A stretch of DNA of 64,000 bases from Jiella flava (GTDB lineage: Bacteria; Pseudomonadota; Alphaproteobacteria; Rhizobiales; Rhizobiaceae). Every line of letters begins with the position of its first letter. Position 1 is the stretch's first letter. This document shows positions 17,833-27,663 of the stretch, piece after piece. The translations under genes and the position numbers were made by a program. The notes beneath the pieces are model-generated. The model had not been told where the DNA came from, made no database searches, and saw nothing but the letters and a program-made list of their open reading frames with translations. The DNA is taken from the NCBI RefSeq assembly GCF_017349315.1, contig NZ_JAFMPP010000002.1:1-64000 (forward strand), written 5' to 3'.

Positions 17833-18744
17833 TCAGGGCCGTTCGACGGGCCGGGTCCGGAGCAGGAACCGGGTGGCGGCCGGCCACAATGTCTGGCGCA
17901 TGTCTCGGCGGAAAAAGCCCATATGGCCGATTTTGCTGCCGGCCTGTTGCGGCGACAGCCAGACCTCCTCGATCGGCGCCTGGGTGAAATGGCGAAGCAG
18001 TGCCGCGATCGCTGGCTTTGTGCCCCAGGGGTCGTCGCTGAGGCCGATCGACAGCAGCGGGGTGGCGACATCGGCGAAACGGCCGGCTTCCGCAACGTCC
18101 GGATCGTCGAAGAAAAACGCCGGCTTGCGGCACCAGCGCGCCCAGTCGCGAAAAATTGGGCCGGCGAGCGCCGTACCGAGACCGATTGATGCGGGAATGT
18201 GACCGAAGAGCCGGGTGGCGGGGACGCCGACGAAATTCATCCGGGCATAGACGGCGAGCGGCTCGGCCGTGCGGCCGTAATAGCCGTTGAGCGCGGCGAC
18301 GAGGGCGTAGCGCTCGAACCGATCGGCGACGCCGCAAAGGCCAAGGGCGACACCGCCGAAGGAGTGGCCGATGCCGACGATCGGGCCAGGACCGGCGGCG
18401 GTTTCGAGCGTGGCGAGTGCGGCCGGCAGGTCGCGAACGCCCCAGTCTTTCATTCGGAAGGTCTTGGCCTGCGGCTCTTTGGCGGCGGCGGCAACGCCGC
18501 GATAGTCATAGGTCAGCGCGGCCCGCGCGCCGATCGCGACAAGATGGGCGGCAAAGGCTCGATAGAAGCGCCGCTCCACCGCCGCCGCACAGGAGACGAG
18601 CACCGCCGGACCCCGCCCTTCGCCCTCAAACAGCGTCGCGGGCAGTTGAATACCGTCCTCGGTCTCGACGCCAAGCTCACGGCTGGTCACCGGGAAGACG
18701 GTGTCATCGGCGGCTTCGCCGGGGCGGCGGATCAAGTCAGGCAT
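17833..18744 (-). CDS. Predicted alpha/beta hydrolase
   Basis: The product has 303 residues. The nucleophile elbow GIGHSFGGVALGL carries the catalytic Ser. GPAVLVSCAAAVERRFYRAF near residue 50 is the oxyanion region and LLSIGLSDDPWG marks the acid loop. The C-terminal GSKIGHMGFF supplies the His. This is the COG4757-type cytoplasmic hydrolase; the substrate is unknown. No signal peptide. It is divergent from the xoxF-like gene, with 213 bases between. Confidence 0.82.
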   Translation of the reverse strand: MPDLIRRPGEAADDTVFPVTSRELGVETEDGIQLPATLFEGEGRGPAVLVSCAAAVERRFYRAFAAHLVAIGARAALTYDYRGVAAAAKEPQAKTFRMKDWGVRDLPAALATLETAAGPGPIVGIGHSFGGVALGLCGVADRFERYALVAALNGYYGRTAEPLAVYARMNFVGVPATRLFGHIPASIGLGTALAGPIFRDWARWCRKPAFFFDDPDVAEAGRFADVATPLLSIGLSDDPWGTKPAIAALLRHFTQAPIEEVWLSPQQAGSKIGHMGFFRRDMRQTLWPAATRFLLRTRPVERP

Positions 18745-18957
18745 GGTGGTATCGTACTGCCATTTACGTTCACGTCAATCTGGATCGGGCCTGCGACGAA
18801 ACCGCCGAGTCGGGATTGCCGCTCCGGGATGCTCGATCGCCGGAGGCTGCACGGATCACCAGCCACGGCCCCATGGCGCGACAGGCTCGTCTCGAGGCGG
18901 GGCTTTTGCTAAGGACGATCGACCTTTCCCTTTCGGAATCGGTGAGTCTTCGTCGCA

Positions 18958-20784
18958 ATGTCCCTCCGCCTGCTTTTCGTTTTTGCCATCCTGTCCCTGA
19001 TCACGTCCGCGGCCTTGGCCGACGGTCGCAGCTTGCCGGCCCTGATCGATGATCCGGCCGATTGGCCGATCCAGACCGGCGACTACGCCAGCACCCGCTA
19101 TTCCCAGCTTGACCAGATCAATGCCGATACCGTGTCCAAGCTGCGCCCGGTCTGGAGCTTTTCGACGGGCGTCCTGCGGGGCCACGAGGGCGGACCACTG
19201 GTCGTTGGCAACATGATGTATGTCCACACGCCGTTTCCGAACGTCGTCTATGCTCTCGATCTTTCGAAGGATGGCGAGATCGTCTGGAAATACGAGCCGC
19301 ACCAGGATCCGCAGGTGATCCAGGTGATGTGCTGCGACACGGTCTATCGCGGGCTCGCCTATGACGAAGGGACGATTTTTCTGCATCAGGCCGACACCAC
19401 GGTGGTGGCGCTTGATGCCGCGACCGGCGCGGTCAAATGGCATGTCAAGAACGGTGATCCGTCGACGGGCGAGGTGAACACGGCGACGGTGCTGCCGGCG
19501 AAGGGCCGGCTGATTGTCGGCACCGCCGGCGGCGAGTTCGGCGTGCGCTGTGATCTGACGGCCTATGACGAGAAGACCGGCAAGAAGTTGTGGCGCGCCT
19601 ATGCCACCGGTCCCGACGCCGACATGCTGATCGACCCGAAGACGACCACCGTGCTCGGCAAGCCGGTCGGCCCGGACACCGGCCTGACGAGTTGGGAGGG
19701 CGATGAGTGGAAGATCGGCGGGGCCTGTCCCTGGAGCTGGTTCTCCTACGATCCCGACCTCGACCTGATCTATTACGGCACCGGCAATCCGGCGAGCTGG
19801 AACCCGGTGCAGCGACCCGGCGACAACAAATGGTCGAACAGCATTTTCGCCCGCGATCTTGCGACCGGAAAAGCCCGGTGGATCTATCAGATGACGCCCC
19901 ATGACGAGTGGGACTATGACGGCGTCAACGAGATGATCCTCACCGATCAGACGATCGACGGCCGGCCGCGAAAACTATTGACCCATTTCGATCGCAACGG
20001 CTTCGGCTACACCCTCGATCGGGTCACCGGTCAGTTGCTTGTCGCGCAGAAATTTGATCCCTCGGTCAACTGGGCGAGGCGGGTCGATACCGATCCTCAA
20101 AGCCCGACCTACGGACAGCCGATTCGCGATCCGGTCTTTTCCACCGACCAGGACGGCGACGGCGAGGATACGACCACCAGCGGCATCTGCCCTGGCGCCC
20201 CGGGGGCGAAGAACGAGCAGCCGGCGGCCTATTCGCCGAAGACCAAGCTGTTCTACGTTCCGACCAACCATGTCTGCATGGATTACGAGCCGTTCCGCGT
20301 CGCCTACACCGCCGGCCAGCCTTATGTCGGCGCGACGCTGCGGCTTTATCCGGCGCCGAAGGGCAAAGGTTTCGATCGGGATGGCGTGATGGGCTCGCTG
20401 ACGGCCTGGGACAATGTCGAGGGCAAGATCGTCTGGGCGCTGCCGGAGCGCTTCTCGGTCTGGTCAGGGGTGCTGGCGACGGCCGGCGACGTGGTCTTTT
20501 ACGGCACGCTCGAAGGCTATCTGAAGGCGGTGGACGCCAAGACCGGCACGATGCTCTATCGTTACAAGACACCTTCGGGCATCGTCGGCAACGTCACCAC
20601 CTATCGCCATGACGGCCGGCAATATGTCGCCGTCCTCTCCGGTGTCGGTGGCTGGGCCGGGATCGGCCTCGCCGCCGGTCTGACCAATCCGGAAGACGGA
20701 TCGGGCGCGGTTGGCGCCTATGAGAGCCTCTCCCATTACACCGCGACGGGCGGGGTCCTGACGGTCTTCGCCCTGCCGCATTGA
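18958..20784 (+). CDS. xoxF: PQQ-dependent alcohol dehydrogenase, XoxF type
   Basis: The product has 608 residues with a signal peptide ([17 protein letters not shown]), so it is periplasmic. It has the eight-blade propeller Trp motifs, the vicinal disulfide [10 protein letters not shown] (C125-C126) over the PQQ plane, and the active-site segment [14 protein letters not shown]319 is the catalytic Asp, and D321, two residues later, is the extra Asp that marks lanthanide-dependent XoxF enzymes; calcium MxaF enzymes have Ala there. Likely reaction: methanol or another short alcohol to aldehyde, electrons to a cytochrome cL. No xoxG, xoxJ or pqq genes are adjacent, so the electron acceptor is encoded elsewhere. 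Clade assignment is not attempted. Confidence 0.88.
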   Translation: MSLRLLFVFAILSLITSAALADGRSLPALIDDPADWPIQTGDYASTRYSQLDQINADTVSKLRPVWSFSTGVLRGHEGGPLVVGNMMYVHTPFPNVVYALDLSKDGEIVWKYEPHQDPQVIQVMCCDTVYRGLAYDEGTIFLHQADTTVVALDAATGAVKWHVKNGDPSTGEVNTATVLPAKGRLIVGTAGGEFGVRCDLTAYDEKTGKKLWRAYATGPDADMLIDPKTTTVLGKPVGPDTGLTSWEGDEWKIGGACPWSWFSYDPDLDLIYYGTGNPASWNPVQRPGDNKWSNSIFARDLATGKARWIYQMTPHDEWDYDGVNEMILTDQTIDGRPRKLLTHFDRNGFGYTLDRVTGQLLVAQKFDPSVNWARRVDTDPQSPTYGQPIRDPVFSTDQDGDGEDTTTSGICPGAPGAKNEQPAAYSPKTKLFYVPTNHVCMDYEPFRVAYTAGQPYVGATLRLYPAPKGKGFDRDGVMGSLTAWDNVEGKIVWALPERFSVWSGVLATAGDVVFYGTLEGYLKAVDAKTGTMLYRYKTPSGIVGNVTTYRHDGRQYVAVLSGVGGWAGIGLAAGLTNPEDGSGAVGAYESLSHYTATGGVLTVFALPH

Positions 20785-20892
20785 GCGCGCACCCCCTGCC
20801 ATGGCTGAGCGGGCTTGGCACCGGCAGGACAGTGCCAAGCCACGTAACGATATGGTCGTGCCGCGCGAGGATGGCGAAGCAAAGGATGAAGC

Positions 20893-21534
20893 ATGCCCCA
20901 CCCGGCTCTCCATGAGGATCATCCGGATCTCGCCGCGCTTGCCGCCGAGGGGCGGGTCGTGGCCTATTTCGGCTATGGCTCGCTGGTCAATCCGCGCACC
21001 TTGCGGACGAAATTTTTGGCGATCCGCCGGGCTGAAGCGGCGGGCTGGCGGCGCGTCTGGCTGCCGCGCGAGGCGGACGCGGCCATGTCGCTGCTCTCGG
21101 TCAAGCGCGATGAGGCCGCCGCGGTGCATGGCGTCGTCGTTTACGATCTCGTCGACCACTTGCCCTCGGTCGACGAGCGTGAGGCGGGATACGCCCGGCG
21201 GATCGTCGATCATGATCGCCTGACGGTGGAAAACCCGCCGCTCGCCGACATCCCCGTCTATCTCTACGAGGCCCATTCCTGCGCGGTGAGCGCTGAGGAG
21301 CGCCAATCGGCGATCCTGCAAAGTTATCTCGATGCAGTGATGCAGGGCTTTCTGATGCTTTATGGCGAGGCTGGGGTCGATCGTTTCGTTGCCGAGACTC
21401 ACGGATTCGAAACCCGGCTGCTGACCGATCGCATCTTGCCGCGCTATCCGCGCCCGGTGACGCTTGATGCCGGTGAGGCAGCGCTGTTCGACAGTTTGGT
21501 CACCGCGCGTGGCCTGATCCCGGTCTCGGCTTGA
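20893..21534 (+). CDS. Gamma-glutamylcyclotransferase (ChaC/GGCT-like)
   Basis: The product has 213 residues. The family loop VVAYFGYGSLVNPRTL is present near the N-terminus, and DEREAGYARRIV carries the catalytic Glu. It releases 5-oxoproline from gamma-glutamyl compounds, possibly glutathione; substrate specificity is not decidable here. It follows the xoxF gene by 108 bases on the same strand. Confidence 0.83.
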   Translation: MPHPALHEDHPDLAALAAEGRVVAYFGYGSLVNPRTLRTKFLAIRRAEAAGWRRVWLPREADAAMSLLSVKRDEAAAVHGVVVYDLVDHLPSVDEREAGYARRIVDHDRLTVENPPLADIPVYLYEAHSCAVSAEERQSAILQSYLDAVMQGFLMLYGEAGVDRFVAETHGFETRLLTDRILPRYPRPVTLDAGEAALFDSLVTARGLIPVSA

Positions 21535-21701
21535 GCCGGATCGCGCGGCGGGCTTGACCTGCGGTGATGACAAGTCGATCAAGAAGTGCTTAAAGGCCGG
21601 GCACGTCTTGGATCGGAGCGATCAGCCGTTTCGGACGTAACGACACCCACGACAAACCCGAGGCGAGAAACCACCGGCTGGCCCGGTCAGGAGAGAATGT
21701 C

Positions 21702-23084
21702 ATGGCGAAGGATTGGACACCGTCGAGCTGGCGCGCAAAGCCCGTTCTGCAGGTGCCGGACTATCCGGATCCGGTCGTTCTCGCCGAAACCGAGACACGG
21801 CTGGCGAGCTTTCCGCCGCTGGTGTTTGCCGGCGAGGCGCGCAAGCTGACACGCTCCTTGGGTGAAGTGGCTGAAGGGCGAGCATTCCTGTTGCAGGGCG
21901 GCGACTGTGCCGAAAGCTTCGCCGAGCATGGCGCCGACAACATTCGCGATTTTTTCCGCGCCTTTTTGCAGATGGCCGTCATCCTGACCTTTGCGAGCGC
22001 CCAGCCGGTGGTGAAGGTTGGCCGGATTGCGGGTCAGTTCGCCAAGCCGCGCTCCTCAAACAGCGAGACCAAGAACGGCGAGACGCTGCCCGCCTACCGG
22101 GGCGACATCATCAACGGCATCGAATTCGACGCGGCGTCCCGCATTCCGGATCCGAACCGTCAGGTCATGGCCTATCGCCAGTCGGCCGCGACGCTGAATC
22201 TCTTGCGCGCGTTCGCCCAGGGCGGCTACGCCAATCTCGAGAACGTCCATCAGTGGATGCTCGGCTTCGTCGCGGGCAGCCCGCAGGCCGAACGCTTCGT
22301 CGCCATCGCCGACCGGATTTCCGAGACCATGGCCTTCATGCGGGCCGTCGGCATCGATGCGGAGAACCATCCGTCGCTGCGCGAGACCGACTTCTTCACC
22401 AGCCACGAGGCGCTGCTGCTCGGCTATGAAGAGGCGCTGACCCGCGTCGATTCCACCTCCGGAGACTGGTACGCCACCTCCGGTCACATGATCTGGATCG
22501 GCGATCGCACCCGACAGCTCGATCACGGCCATGTCGAATTCTGCCGGGGCATCCACAATCCGCTGGGCTTGAAATGCGGTCCGACGTCCGATCCCGACGA
22601 CCTGATCCGGTTGATCGATCGGCTGAACCCGCAGAACAAGGCGGGTCGGCTGACGCTGATCACCCGTTTCGGCCATGAGCGGGTCGAGGAGTGTCTGCCG
22701 AAGCTGATCCGGGCCGTGGAGCGTGAGGGCAAGAAGGTCGTCTGGTCCTGCGATCCGATGCACGGCAACACGATTACGCTGAACCGCTACAAGACCCGGC
22801 CGTTCGAGCGCATCCTCGCCGAGGTGCAGGCGTTCTTTGATGTGCATCGCGCGGAAGGCACCCATCCCGGCGGTATCCATGTCGAGATGACCGGCAAGGA
22901 CGTCACCGAATGCACCGGTGGCGCCCGGCCGATCCTGGCCGAGGATCTGTCGGATCGCTACCACACCCATTGCGATCCGCGCCTCAATGCCAATCAGGCG
23001 CTCGAACTCGCTTTTCTGGTGGCCGAGCTTCTGAAGCAGGATCGCGAGGCGTCGAGCGAGCCGAAGCGGCAGATTGCAGGCTGA
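21702..23084 (+). CDS. aroG: 3-deoxy-7-phosphoheptulonate synthase, class II
   Basis: The product has 460 residues, the usual size for class II (plant/mycobacterial-like) DAHP synthase. It joins phosphoenolpyruvate and erythrose-4-phosphate in the first step of aromatic biosynthesis. Motifs include [10 protein letters not shown] (metal-binding Cys), [19 protein letters not shown]-like region replaced by [16 protein letters not shown], and [10 protein letters not shown] plus [15 protein letters not shown]. The start is ATG 21702, with GGAGAG upstream. It is unrelated in sequence to class I AroF/G/H of E. coli. Confidence 0.95.
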   Translation: MAKDWTPSSWRAKPVLQVPDYPDPVVLAETETRLASFPPLVFAGEARKLTRSLGEVAEGRAFLLQGGDCAESFAEHGADNIRDFFRAFLQMAVILTFASAQPVVKVGRIAGQFAKPRSSNSETKNGETLPAYRGDIINGIEFDAASRIPDPNRQVMAYRQSAATLNLLRAFAQGGYANLENVHQWMLGFVAGSPQAERFVAIADRISETMAFMRAVGIDAENHPSLRETDFFTSHEALLLGYEEALTRVDSTSGDWYATSGHMIWIGDRTRQLDHGHVEFCRGIHNPLGLKCGPTSDPDDLIRLIDRLNPQNKAGRLTLITRFGHERVEECLPKLIRAVEREGKKVVWSCDPMHGNTITLNRYKTRPFERILAEVQAFFDVHRAEGTHPGGIHVEMTGKDVTECTGGARPILAEDLSDRYHTHCDPRLNANQALELAFLVAELLKQDREASSEPKRQIAG

Positions 23085-23217
23085 GGCAGCGTTTCCTAAA
23101 AACGCTGCCGATCTGGCTGAATTGGTGAACAATCCGTCGGGCCTTCCGGGGCCTGACGGGTCAGCCTTCAGCGCTTATTCTTCGTGGCATGTTCGATCTC
23201 ACGGAGGGCGCGGAGCG

Positions 23218-24018
23218 ATGCTGCCGACCTTGTTCATCTCTCATGGATCCCCAGATATCGCGATCGCCGACACGCCGGCGTCGCGGTTCCTGCGCGGCCT
23301 GTCGCAAGACCTGCCGCGGCCGCGGGCGATCCTTGTCGCGAGCGCCCATTTCGAGGCGACCGGCGGGGTGTTCGTCACCGGCGACGCGCGGCCGCAGACC
23401 ATCCACGACTTTGGCGGCTTTGCCCGCGAACTTTACGAGATGGCCTATCCGGCGCCGGGCGACCCGGCGCTGGCCGCCGAGATCGCGGGTCTTTTGCAAG
23501 GCGCGGGGTTCAATGCGGCCGTCGCCGAGCGCCGCGGCTTCGATCACGGCGCCTGGATTCCGCTGTGCCTTGCTTATCCCCAGGCCGACATTCCGGTGCT
23601 CGAAATTTCCGTCGATCCGACACGCGACGCCGCCTATCACTATCGTCTTGGTCAGGCGCTTGGCGGGCTTGCCGAGCGCGACGTGCTTATCGTGGGGTCG
23701 GGCTCGCTCACCCACAATCTGCGGGAGGCCTTCGCCCGGGTAAAAGTCGGTCAGCGCGCCGCGGCGGTTCCCGAGTGGGTCGGAGCCTTCGCCGACTGGA
23801 TGGGCCGCAAGCTCGTTGAAGGCGATCTTGACGCTCTCCTCGACTATCGCCGGCAAGCGCCGTTCGCGGCGGAAAATCATCCGAGCGACGAGCACTTGAT
23901 GCCGCTTTATGTCGCGCTTGGCGCGGCGGGTGCGGCCGTGAGCGCCACGATGCTGCATCAAAGCCGCGATTTCGGCGTGCTCGCCATGGAGACTTTCGCG
24001 TTCCAGAAAGCCGCCTGA
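23218..24018 (+). CDS. LigB-type extradiol dioxygenase (4,5-DOPA dioxygenase family)
   Basis: The product has 266 residues. TLFISHGSPDIAI gives the first metal His, ILVASAHFEATGG the second, and FDHGAWIPL plus GSGSLTHNLRE are family motifs. The fold uses Fe or Zn to cleave catechols such as L-DOPA; the bacterial YgiD relatives have uncertain physiological substrates. The start ATG 23218 is preceded by GGAG; the longer frame overlaps the aroG end and is rejected. It may share a transcript with the hemerythrin gene 72 bases downstream. Confidence 0.88.
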   Translation: MLPTLFISHGSPDIAIADTPASRFLRGLSQDLPRPRAILVASAHFEATGGVFVTGDARPQTIHDFGGFARELYEMAYPAPGDPALAAEIAGLLQGAGFNAAVAERRGFDHGAWIPLCLAYPQADIPVLEISVDPTRDAAYHYRLGQALGGLAERDVLIVGSGSLTHNLREAFARVKVGQRAAAVPEWVGAFADWMGRKLVEGDLDALLDYRRQAPFAAENHPSDEHLMPLYVALGAAGAAVSATMLHQSRDFGVLAMETFAFQKAA

Positions 24019-24090
24019 GCCCTGGGGGGACAAGCGCCGATCGGCGCGCTCCAACGCGGCACCGAGGCACCGAGGCGGCGAAAGGGCAAT

Positions 24091-24672
24091 ATGGACGTCA
24101 CCTTCGATCTCGATCTGCGGCCGGGCCTGCCGGACGATCTGAAGCTGTTGCTCGACAAATATCCGCGCGAGAGCTGGGAGGGCCATGCCAATTTGGAAGG
24201 CACGGCGCGTTTCTGGCTGTCGCGCCACGACATGTTTCGCGAGCTTGGCGCGGCCTTGACCGCGGCACTCCATCAGGAGCGCGAAGGCGAAGTGGCGATC
24301 GAGCCGTTCCGCCAGTGGTTCGTGCCGCGGCTTGGCTTCTTTCTCAACGAGTTGAACGGCCATCATCGGATCGAGGACGCGCATTACTTCCCGGCCTATC
24401 AAGCGGCCGAGCCGAAGCTCGCGCGGGGCTTTGAGCTGCTCGATGCCGACCATTCGGTCATCCATCACGACCTGGAATCGACCGCCGCAACGGCGAATGC
24501 GTTTTTACAGGCGAGCGCGACGGGTGAGGGGGGATCGGACGGTGTGCGCCGGGCGCGCGACGCCTATTCCGAGGCGAGCGAGCGGCTGCTGATGCGGCTG
24601 ATGCGTCATCTGGAAGACGAGGAAGACCTTATTATTCCTCTGATCCTTGATCGCGGAGACGCGGCGTTCTGA
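24091..24672 (+). CDS. Hemerythrin HHE-domain protein
   Basis: The product has 193 residues and is a four-helix di-iron protein. Likely ligands are visible as SRHDMFRELG, GHHRIEDAHYFP, DADHSVIHHDLE and MRHLEDEEDLIIP. Such proteins bind oxygen or nitric oxide, or scavenge peroxide; the role here is unknown. The last 41 bases overlap the end of the convergent dedA-family gene. Confidence 0.86.
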   Translation: MDVTFDLDLRPGLPDDLKLLLDKYPRESWEGHANLEGTARFWLSRHDMFRELGAALTAALHQEREGEVAIEPFRQWFVPRLGFFLNELNGHHRIEDAHYFPAYQAAEPKLARGFELLDADHSVIHHDLESTAATANAFLQASATGEGGSDGVRRARDAYSEASERLLMRLMRHLEDEEDLIIPLILDRGDAAF

Positions 24673-25318
24673 ACATCTGGCGCAACGGACCGAACAGGCC
24701 GCCATGGCGCATCTTGGCGTGGCGACCTTGGCGCGGACGGGCCCACCATGCGGCCATCAGCGGACCCCATTGCCGCCAGCCGAAATAGCCGGCGAGAAGC
24801 ACCGCGAGCACCGCCAGCACGATCACCGCACCGCGCTCGAACAGCTGCAGATTGGCGAAGACCGACCAGATCGAATAGCCGAAGACGAAACCGATGGTCG
24901 TGAAAATGCCGGCCCAAAGGCCCGCGCCGACAAAGTTCAGCACTAGGAATCGGATGATCGACAGACGCGACAGGCCGAGCGCCACGAGACCCGGCATGCG
25001 CAGGCCATAGACATAGCGGTTCACGATGACGAAATAGGCCTGGTAGCGCTCGACGAGGCCGAGCGCCTTGGCAAAGCGCGGCTTTTCCCGCCAGACCATG
25101 ACCCAGCGGTGATTGGAAAAGAAGCGGGCGAACAGGAACACCGACAGATCGCCGAAGAATGATCCGGTAAAGGCGAGCGCGATCATCATCTCGAGCGGAT
25201 AGGCGCCGCGATAGGCGAGGAATCCGCCGATGATCGCGAAGACCTCGCCTTCGAAAAAGGTGCCGATAAGGACGATGACCGGCCCGAATTGCGCGATCAG
25301 GGTCAGGATTTCGTACAC
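24632..25318 (-). CDS. DedA-family membrane protein
   Basis: The product has 228 residues with about five hydrophobic segments. Motifs are VLIGTFFEGEVFAIIGGFLA (the family E), GSFFGDLSVFLFARF and NRYVYGLRMPGLVALGLSR, with the conserved Arg pair region. DedA proteins support membrane homeostasis, lipid-carrier recycling and proton-motive force. There is no ATG near the conserved start; GTG 25318 with GGAG five bases upstream is chosen over a 41-residue basic extension. It overlaps the hemerythrin gene tail-to-tail. Confidence 0.87.
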   Translation of the reverse strand: MYEILTLIAQFGPVIVLIGTFFEGEVFAIIGGFLAYRGAYPLEMMIALAFTGSFFGDLSVFLFARFFSNHRWVMVWREKPRFAKALGLVERYQAYFVIVNRYVYGLRMPGLVALGLSRLSIIRFLVLNFVGAGLWAGIFTTIGFVFGYSIWSVFANLQLFERGAVIVLAVLAVLLAGYFGWRQWGPLMAAWWARPRQGRHAKMRHGGLFGPLRQMFRTPRLRDQGSEE

Positions 25319-25790
25319 GTGTGCTCCGAACTCACTGGCATTTCCATCCTCTTGCGCGCTTCTCGCAAATGGCGCGCCTTTTCGCTGGTGCCCGCCGGCG
25401 GTGCTCCGTCGATGCCGCCTTGTCGCAGAACTTTGCGGCACAAGAAAGTGGCATGGCGTGGCGCGCGAACACGCAGATGCCGCGCCGGCTGGATTATCGC
25501 GCCGGATCGAAGGTCTCTTATGCAGGCCGCGCGCGGCTTTCCGTAATGTTTTGCTAAAAGGCGCTTCGTGGCGCAGATTTCAAGATCTTTGCGCCGATCG
25601 GCCGCGCAATTGCAGCCGGCCACCGATCACGCTTTGGCTGCAAGTCGGCGGCGTGACATTGCATCGGTGATTTTGCCTTTGATATCCAAGCCCGATCGAT
25701 CGGATGGCCTTGCTATCGGGTCGCGGCGAAACAATTCGCCCATAACGACATCGCCATGCAGAACTCGCGTTCTGACGAGGAGCCGCCGCC
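25319..25790. other. Divergent intergenic region, no recognised gene
   Basis: These 472 bases separate the dedA-family gene (minus) from nadE (plus) and must hold both promoters. Open frames here have no ribosome sites or family resemblance. No repeat, riboswitch or terminator was recognised. Confidence 0.5.
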
Positions 25791-27470
25791 ATGCCCGCCA
25801 TGCCCGCCATCACCGACCGCTTTCGCCTCGCCGTGGCGCAGCTCAATCCGACCGTCGGCGATGTCGCCGGCAATCTCGAGCGGGCCCGCAAAGCGAGAGC
25901 CGAGGCGGCGGAGGCCGGCGCCGATCTCATCCTCTTCACCGAACTGTTTCTCGCCGGCTATCCGCCGGAGGATCTGGTGCTTAAGCCGGCCTTTGTCGCC
26001 GCCTGCATGGCCGCGGTCGAGACCTTCGCCAAGGAAACGGCCGACGGCGGGCCGGGCGTCGTCATCGGCTGCCCGCTCAGCACCGAGGCGGGGCTGTTCA
26101 ACGCGGTCGCCGTTTTGGATGGCGGCGCGGTCGTCACCTGGCGCTCCAAGGTCGATCTGCCGAATTATGGCGAGTTCGACGAAAAGCGGGTGTTTCAGGC
26201 CGGCGAGATGCCCGGACCGGTGAATTTTCGCGGCCTGCGCCTCGGCATTCCGGTGTGCGAGGATATCTGGGGCGACCTTGGCATCTGCGAAACGCTGGCC
26301 GAATCCGGCGCCGAGCTGCTGATCGTGCCGAACGGCTCGCCGTTTTATCGCGGCAAGCTCGATGTGCGCCATCAGATGGTGCTGCGTCAGGTAATCGAGA
26401 CCGATCTGCCGATGGTCTATGCCAATCAGCTCGGCGGCCAGGACGAGCTGGTGTTCGACGGCGCCTCCTTCGCCTTCAACGCCGATCGCAGCCTCGCCTT
26501 CCAATATCCGCAGTTTCAGGCCGGCGTCTTCGTCTGCGACTGGGTGAAAGGCGCGGCGGGCTGGCAGGCGGCGGGCGGCACGGTCGCCGAGATCCCCGAT
26601 GACGACGCGGCGGTGTGGCAGGCCTGCGTCCTCGGCCTCGGCGACTATGTGAACAAGAACGGCTTCAAGTCGGTGATCCTCGGCCTGTCCGGCGGCATCG
26701 ACTCGGCGGTCTGCGCGGCGATGGCGGTGGATGCGCTCGGCGCCGAGCGCGTGCACACGGTGATGCTGCCCTATCGCTACACCGCCGAGACCTCCCTCGA
26801 AGATGCGGCGGCTTGCGCGAAAACCCTCGGCATCCGCTACGACATCGTGCCGATCGCCGAGCCGGTCGAAGGCTTTTTGAGCGCGCTTGCGCCGATGTTT
26901 GCAGGCAGCGGGGCGGGGATCACCGAGGAGAATCTGCAAAGCCGCACTCGCGGCACGATCCTGATGGCGATTTCCAACAAATTCGGCGCGATGGTCGTGA
27001 CCACCGGCAACAAGAGCGAAATGAGCGTCGGCTATGCGACGCTCTATGGCGACATGAACGGCGGCTTCAACCCGATCAAGGACCTTTACAAGACCGAGGT
27101 CTTCCGCCTCGCCCGCTGGCGCAACCAGAACCACCGCGCCGCCCTTCGCGGCCCCGAAGGCGCGGTCGTGCCCGAGCGCATCATCACCAAGCCGCCCTCG
27201 GCCGAGCTGCGCGCCGACCAGAAGGATGAAGATTCCCTGCCGCCCTACGACACCCTCGACGCCATCCTGCGGCATCTGGTGGAAGCGGACGGCGGCGTCG
27301 ACGATCTGGTCGCCGAAGGCTTTGACCGCGACACCGTCGCCCACATCGAAAAGCTCCTCTACATCGCCGAATACAAACGCCGCCAGTCGGCGCCGGGCGT
27401 GAAGGTGACCCGCAAGAATTTCGGGCGGGACCGGCGCTACCCGATCACCAACCGGTTTCGGGAGGGGTGA
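25791..27470 (+). CDS. nadE: Glutamine-dependent NAD+ synthase
   Basis: The product has 559 residues and amidates nicotinic acid adenine dinucleotide to NAD+. The N-terminal nitrilase domain has the E-K-C triad in LFTELFLAGYPPEDL, KVDLPNYGEFDEKRVF and GIPVCEDIWGD. The C-terminal synthetase has the P-loop VILGLSGGIDSAVCAAMA and TTGNKSEMSVGYATLYGDM. Two close ATG starts (25791, 25800) are possible; GGAG precedes the first. Downstream the composition changes abruptly to AT-rich. Confidence 0.96.
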   Translation: MPAMPAITDRFRLAVAQLNPTVGDVAGNLERARKARAEAAEAGADLILFTELFLAGYPPEDLVLKPAFVAACMAAVETFAKETADGGPGVVIGCPLSTEAGLFNAVAVLDGGAVVTWRSKVDLPNYGEFDEKRVFQAGEMPGPVNFRGLRLGIPVCEDIWGDLGICETLAESGAELLIVPNGSPFYRGKLDVRHQMVLRQVIETDLPMVYANQLGGQDELVFDGASFAFNADRSLAFQYPQFQAGVFVCDWVKGAAGWQAAGGTVAEIPDDDAAVWQACVLGLGDYVNKNGFKSVILGLSGGIDSAVCAAMAVDALGAERVHTVMLPYRYTAETSLEDAAACAKTLGIRYDIVPIAEPVEGFLSALAPMFAGSGAGITEENLQSRTRGTILMAISNKFGAMVVTTGNKSEMSVGYATLYGDMNGGFNPIKDLYKTEVFRLARWRNQNHRAALRGPEGAVVPERIITKPPSAELRADQKDEDSLPPYDTLDAILRHLVEADGGVDDLVAEGFDRDTVAHIEKLLYIAEYKRRQSAPGVKVTRKNFGRDRRYPITNRFREG

Positions 27471-27663
27471 GGGGGAGGGGCAATTGACGCACTTTAGCCA
27501 GCTCTTGAACGGGATCGCCAAATCCTACAGCATATCCTTCCCAGTGCTAGCTACGCACGGAAGAATATCAAGTATCTTCCTCGGCGAACTGTATCCATTT
27601 GCTCCGCGTTGATGGCAAATGGCATTCAATCAGAGGCAATCTTCTCAAAATTCGTTAAAAATC

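Noticed and set aside
25713-27521. 602-residue open frame on the minus strand opposite nadE
   Set aside because: It is an antisense shadow of a well-supported nadE; its His/Arg/Gly-rich composition is typical of the reverse of GC-rich coding DNA.
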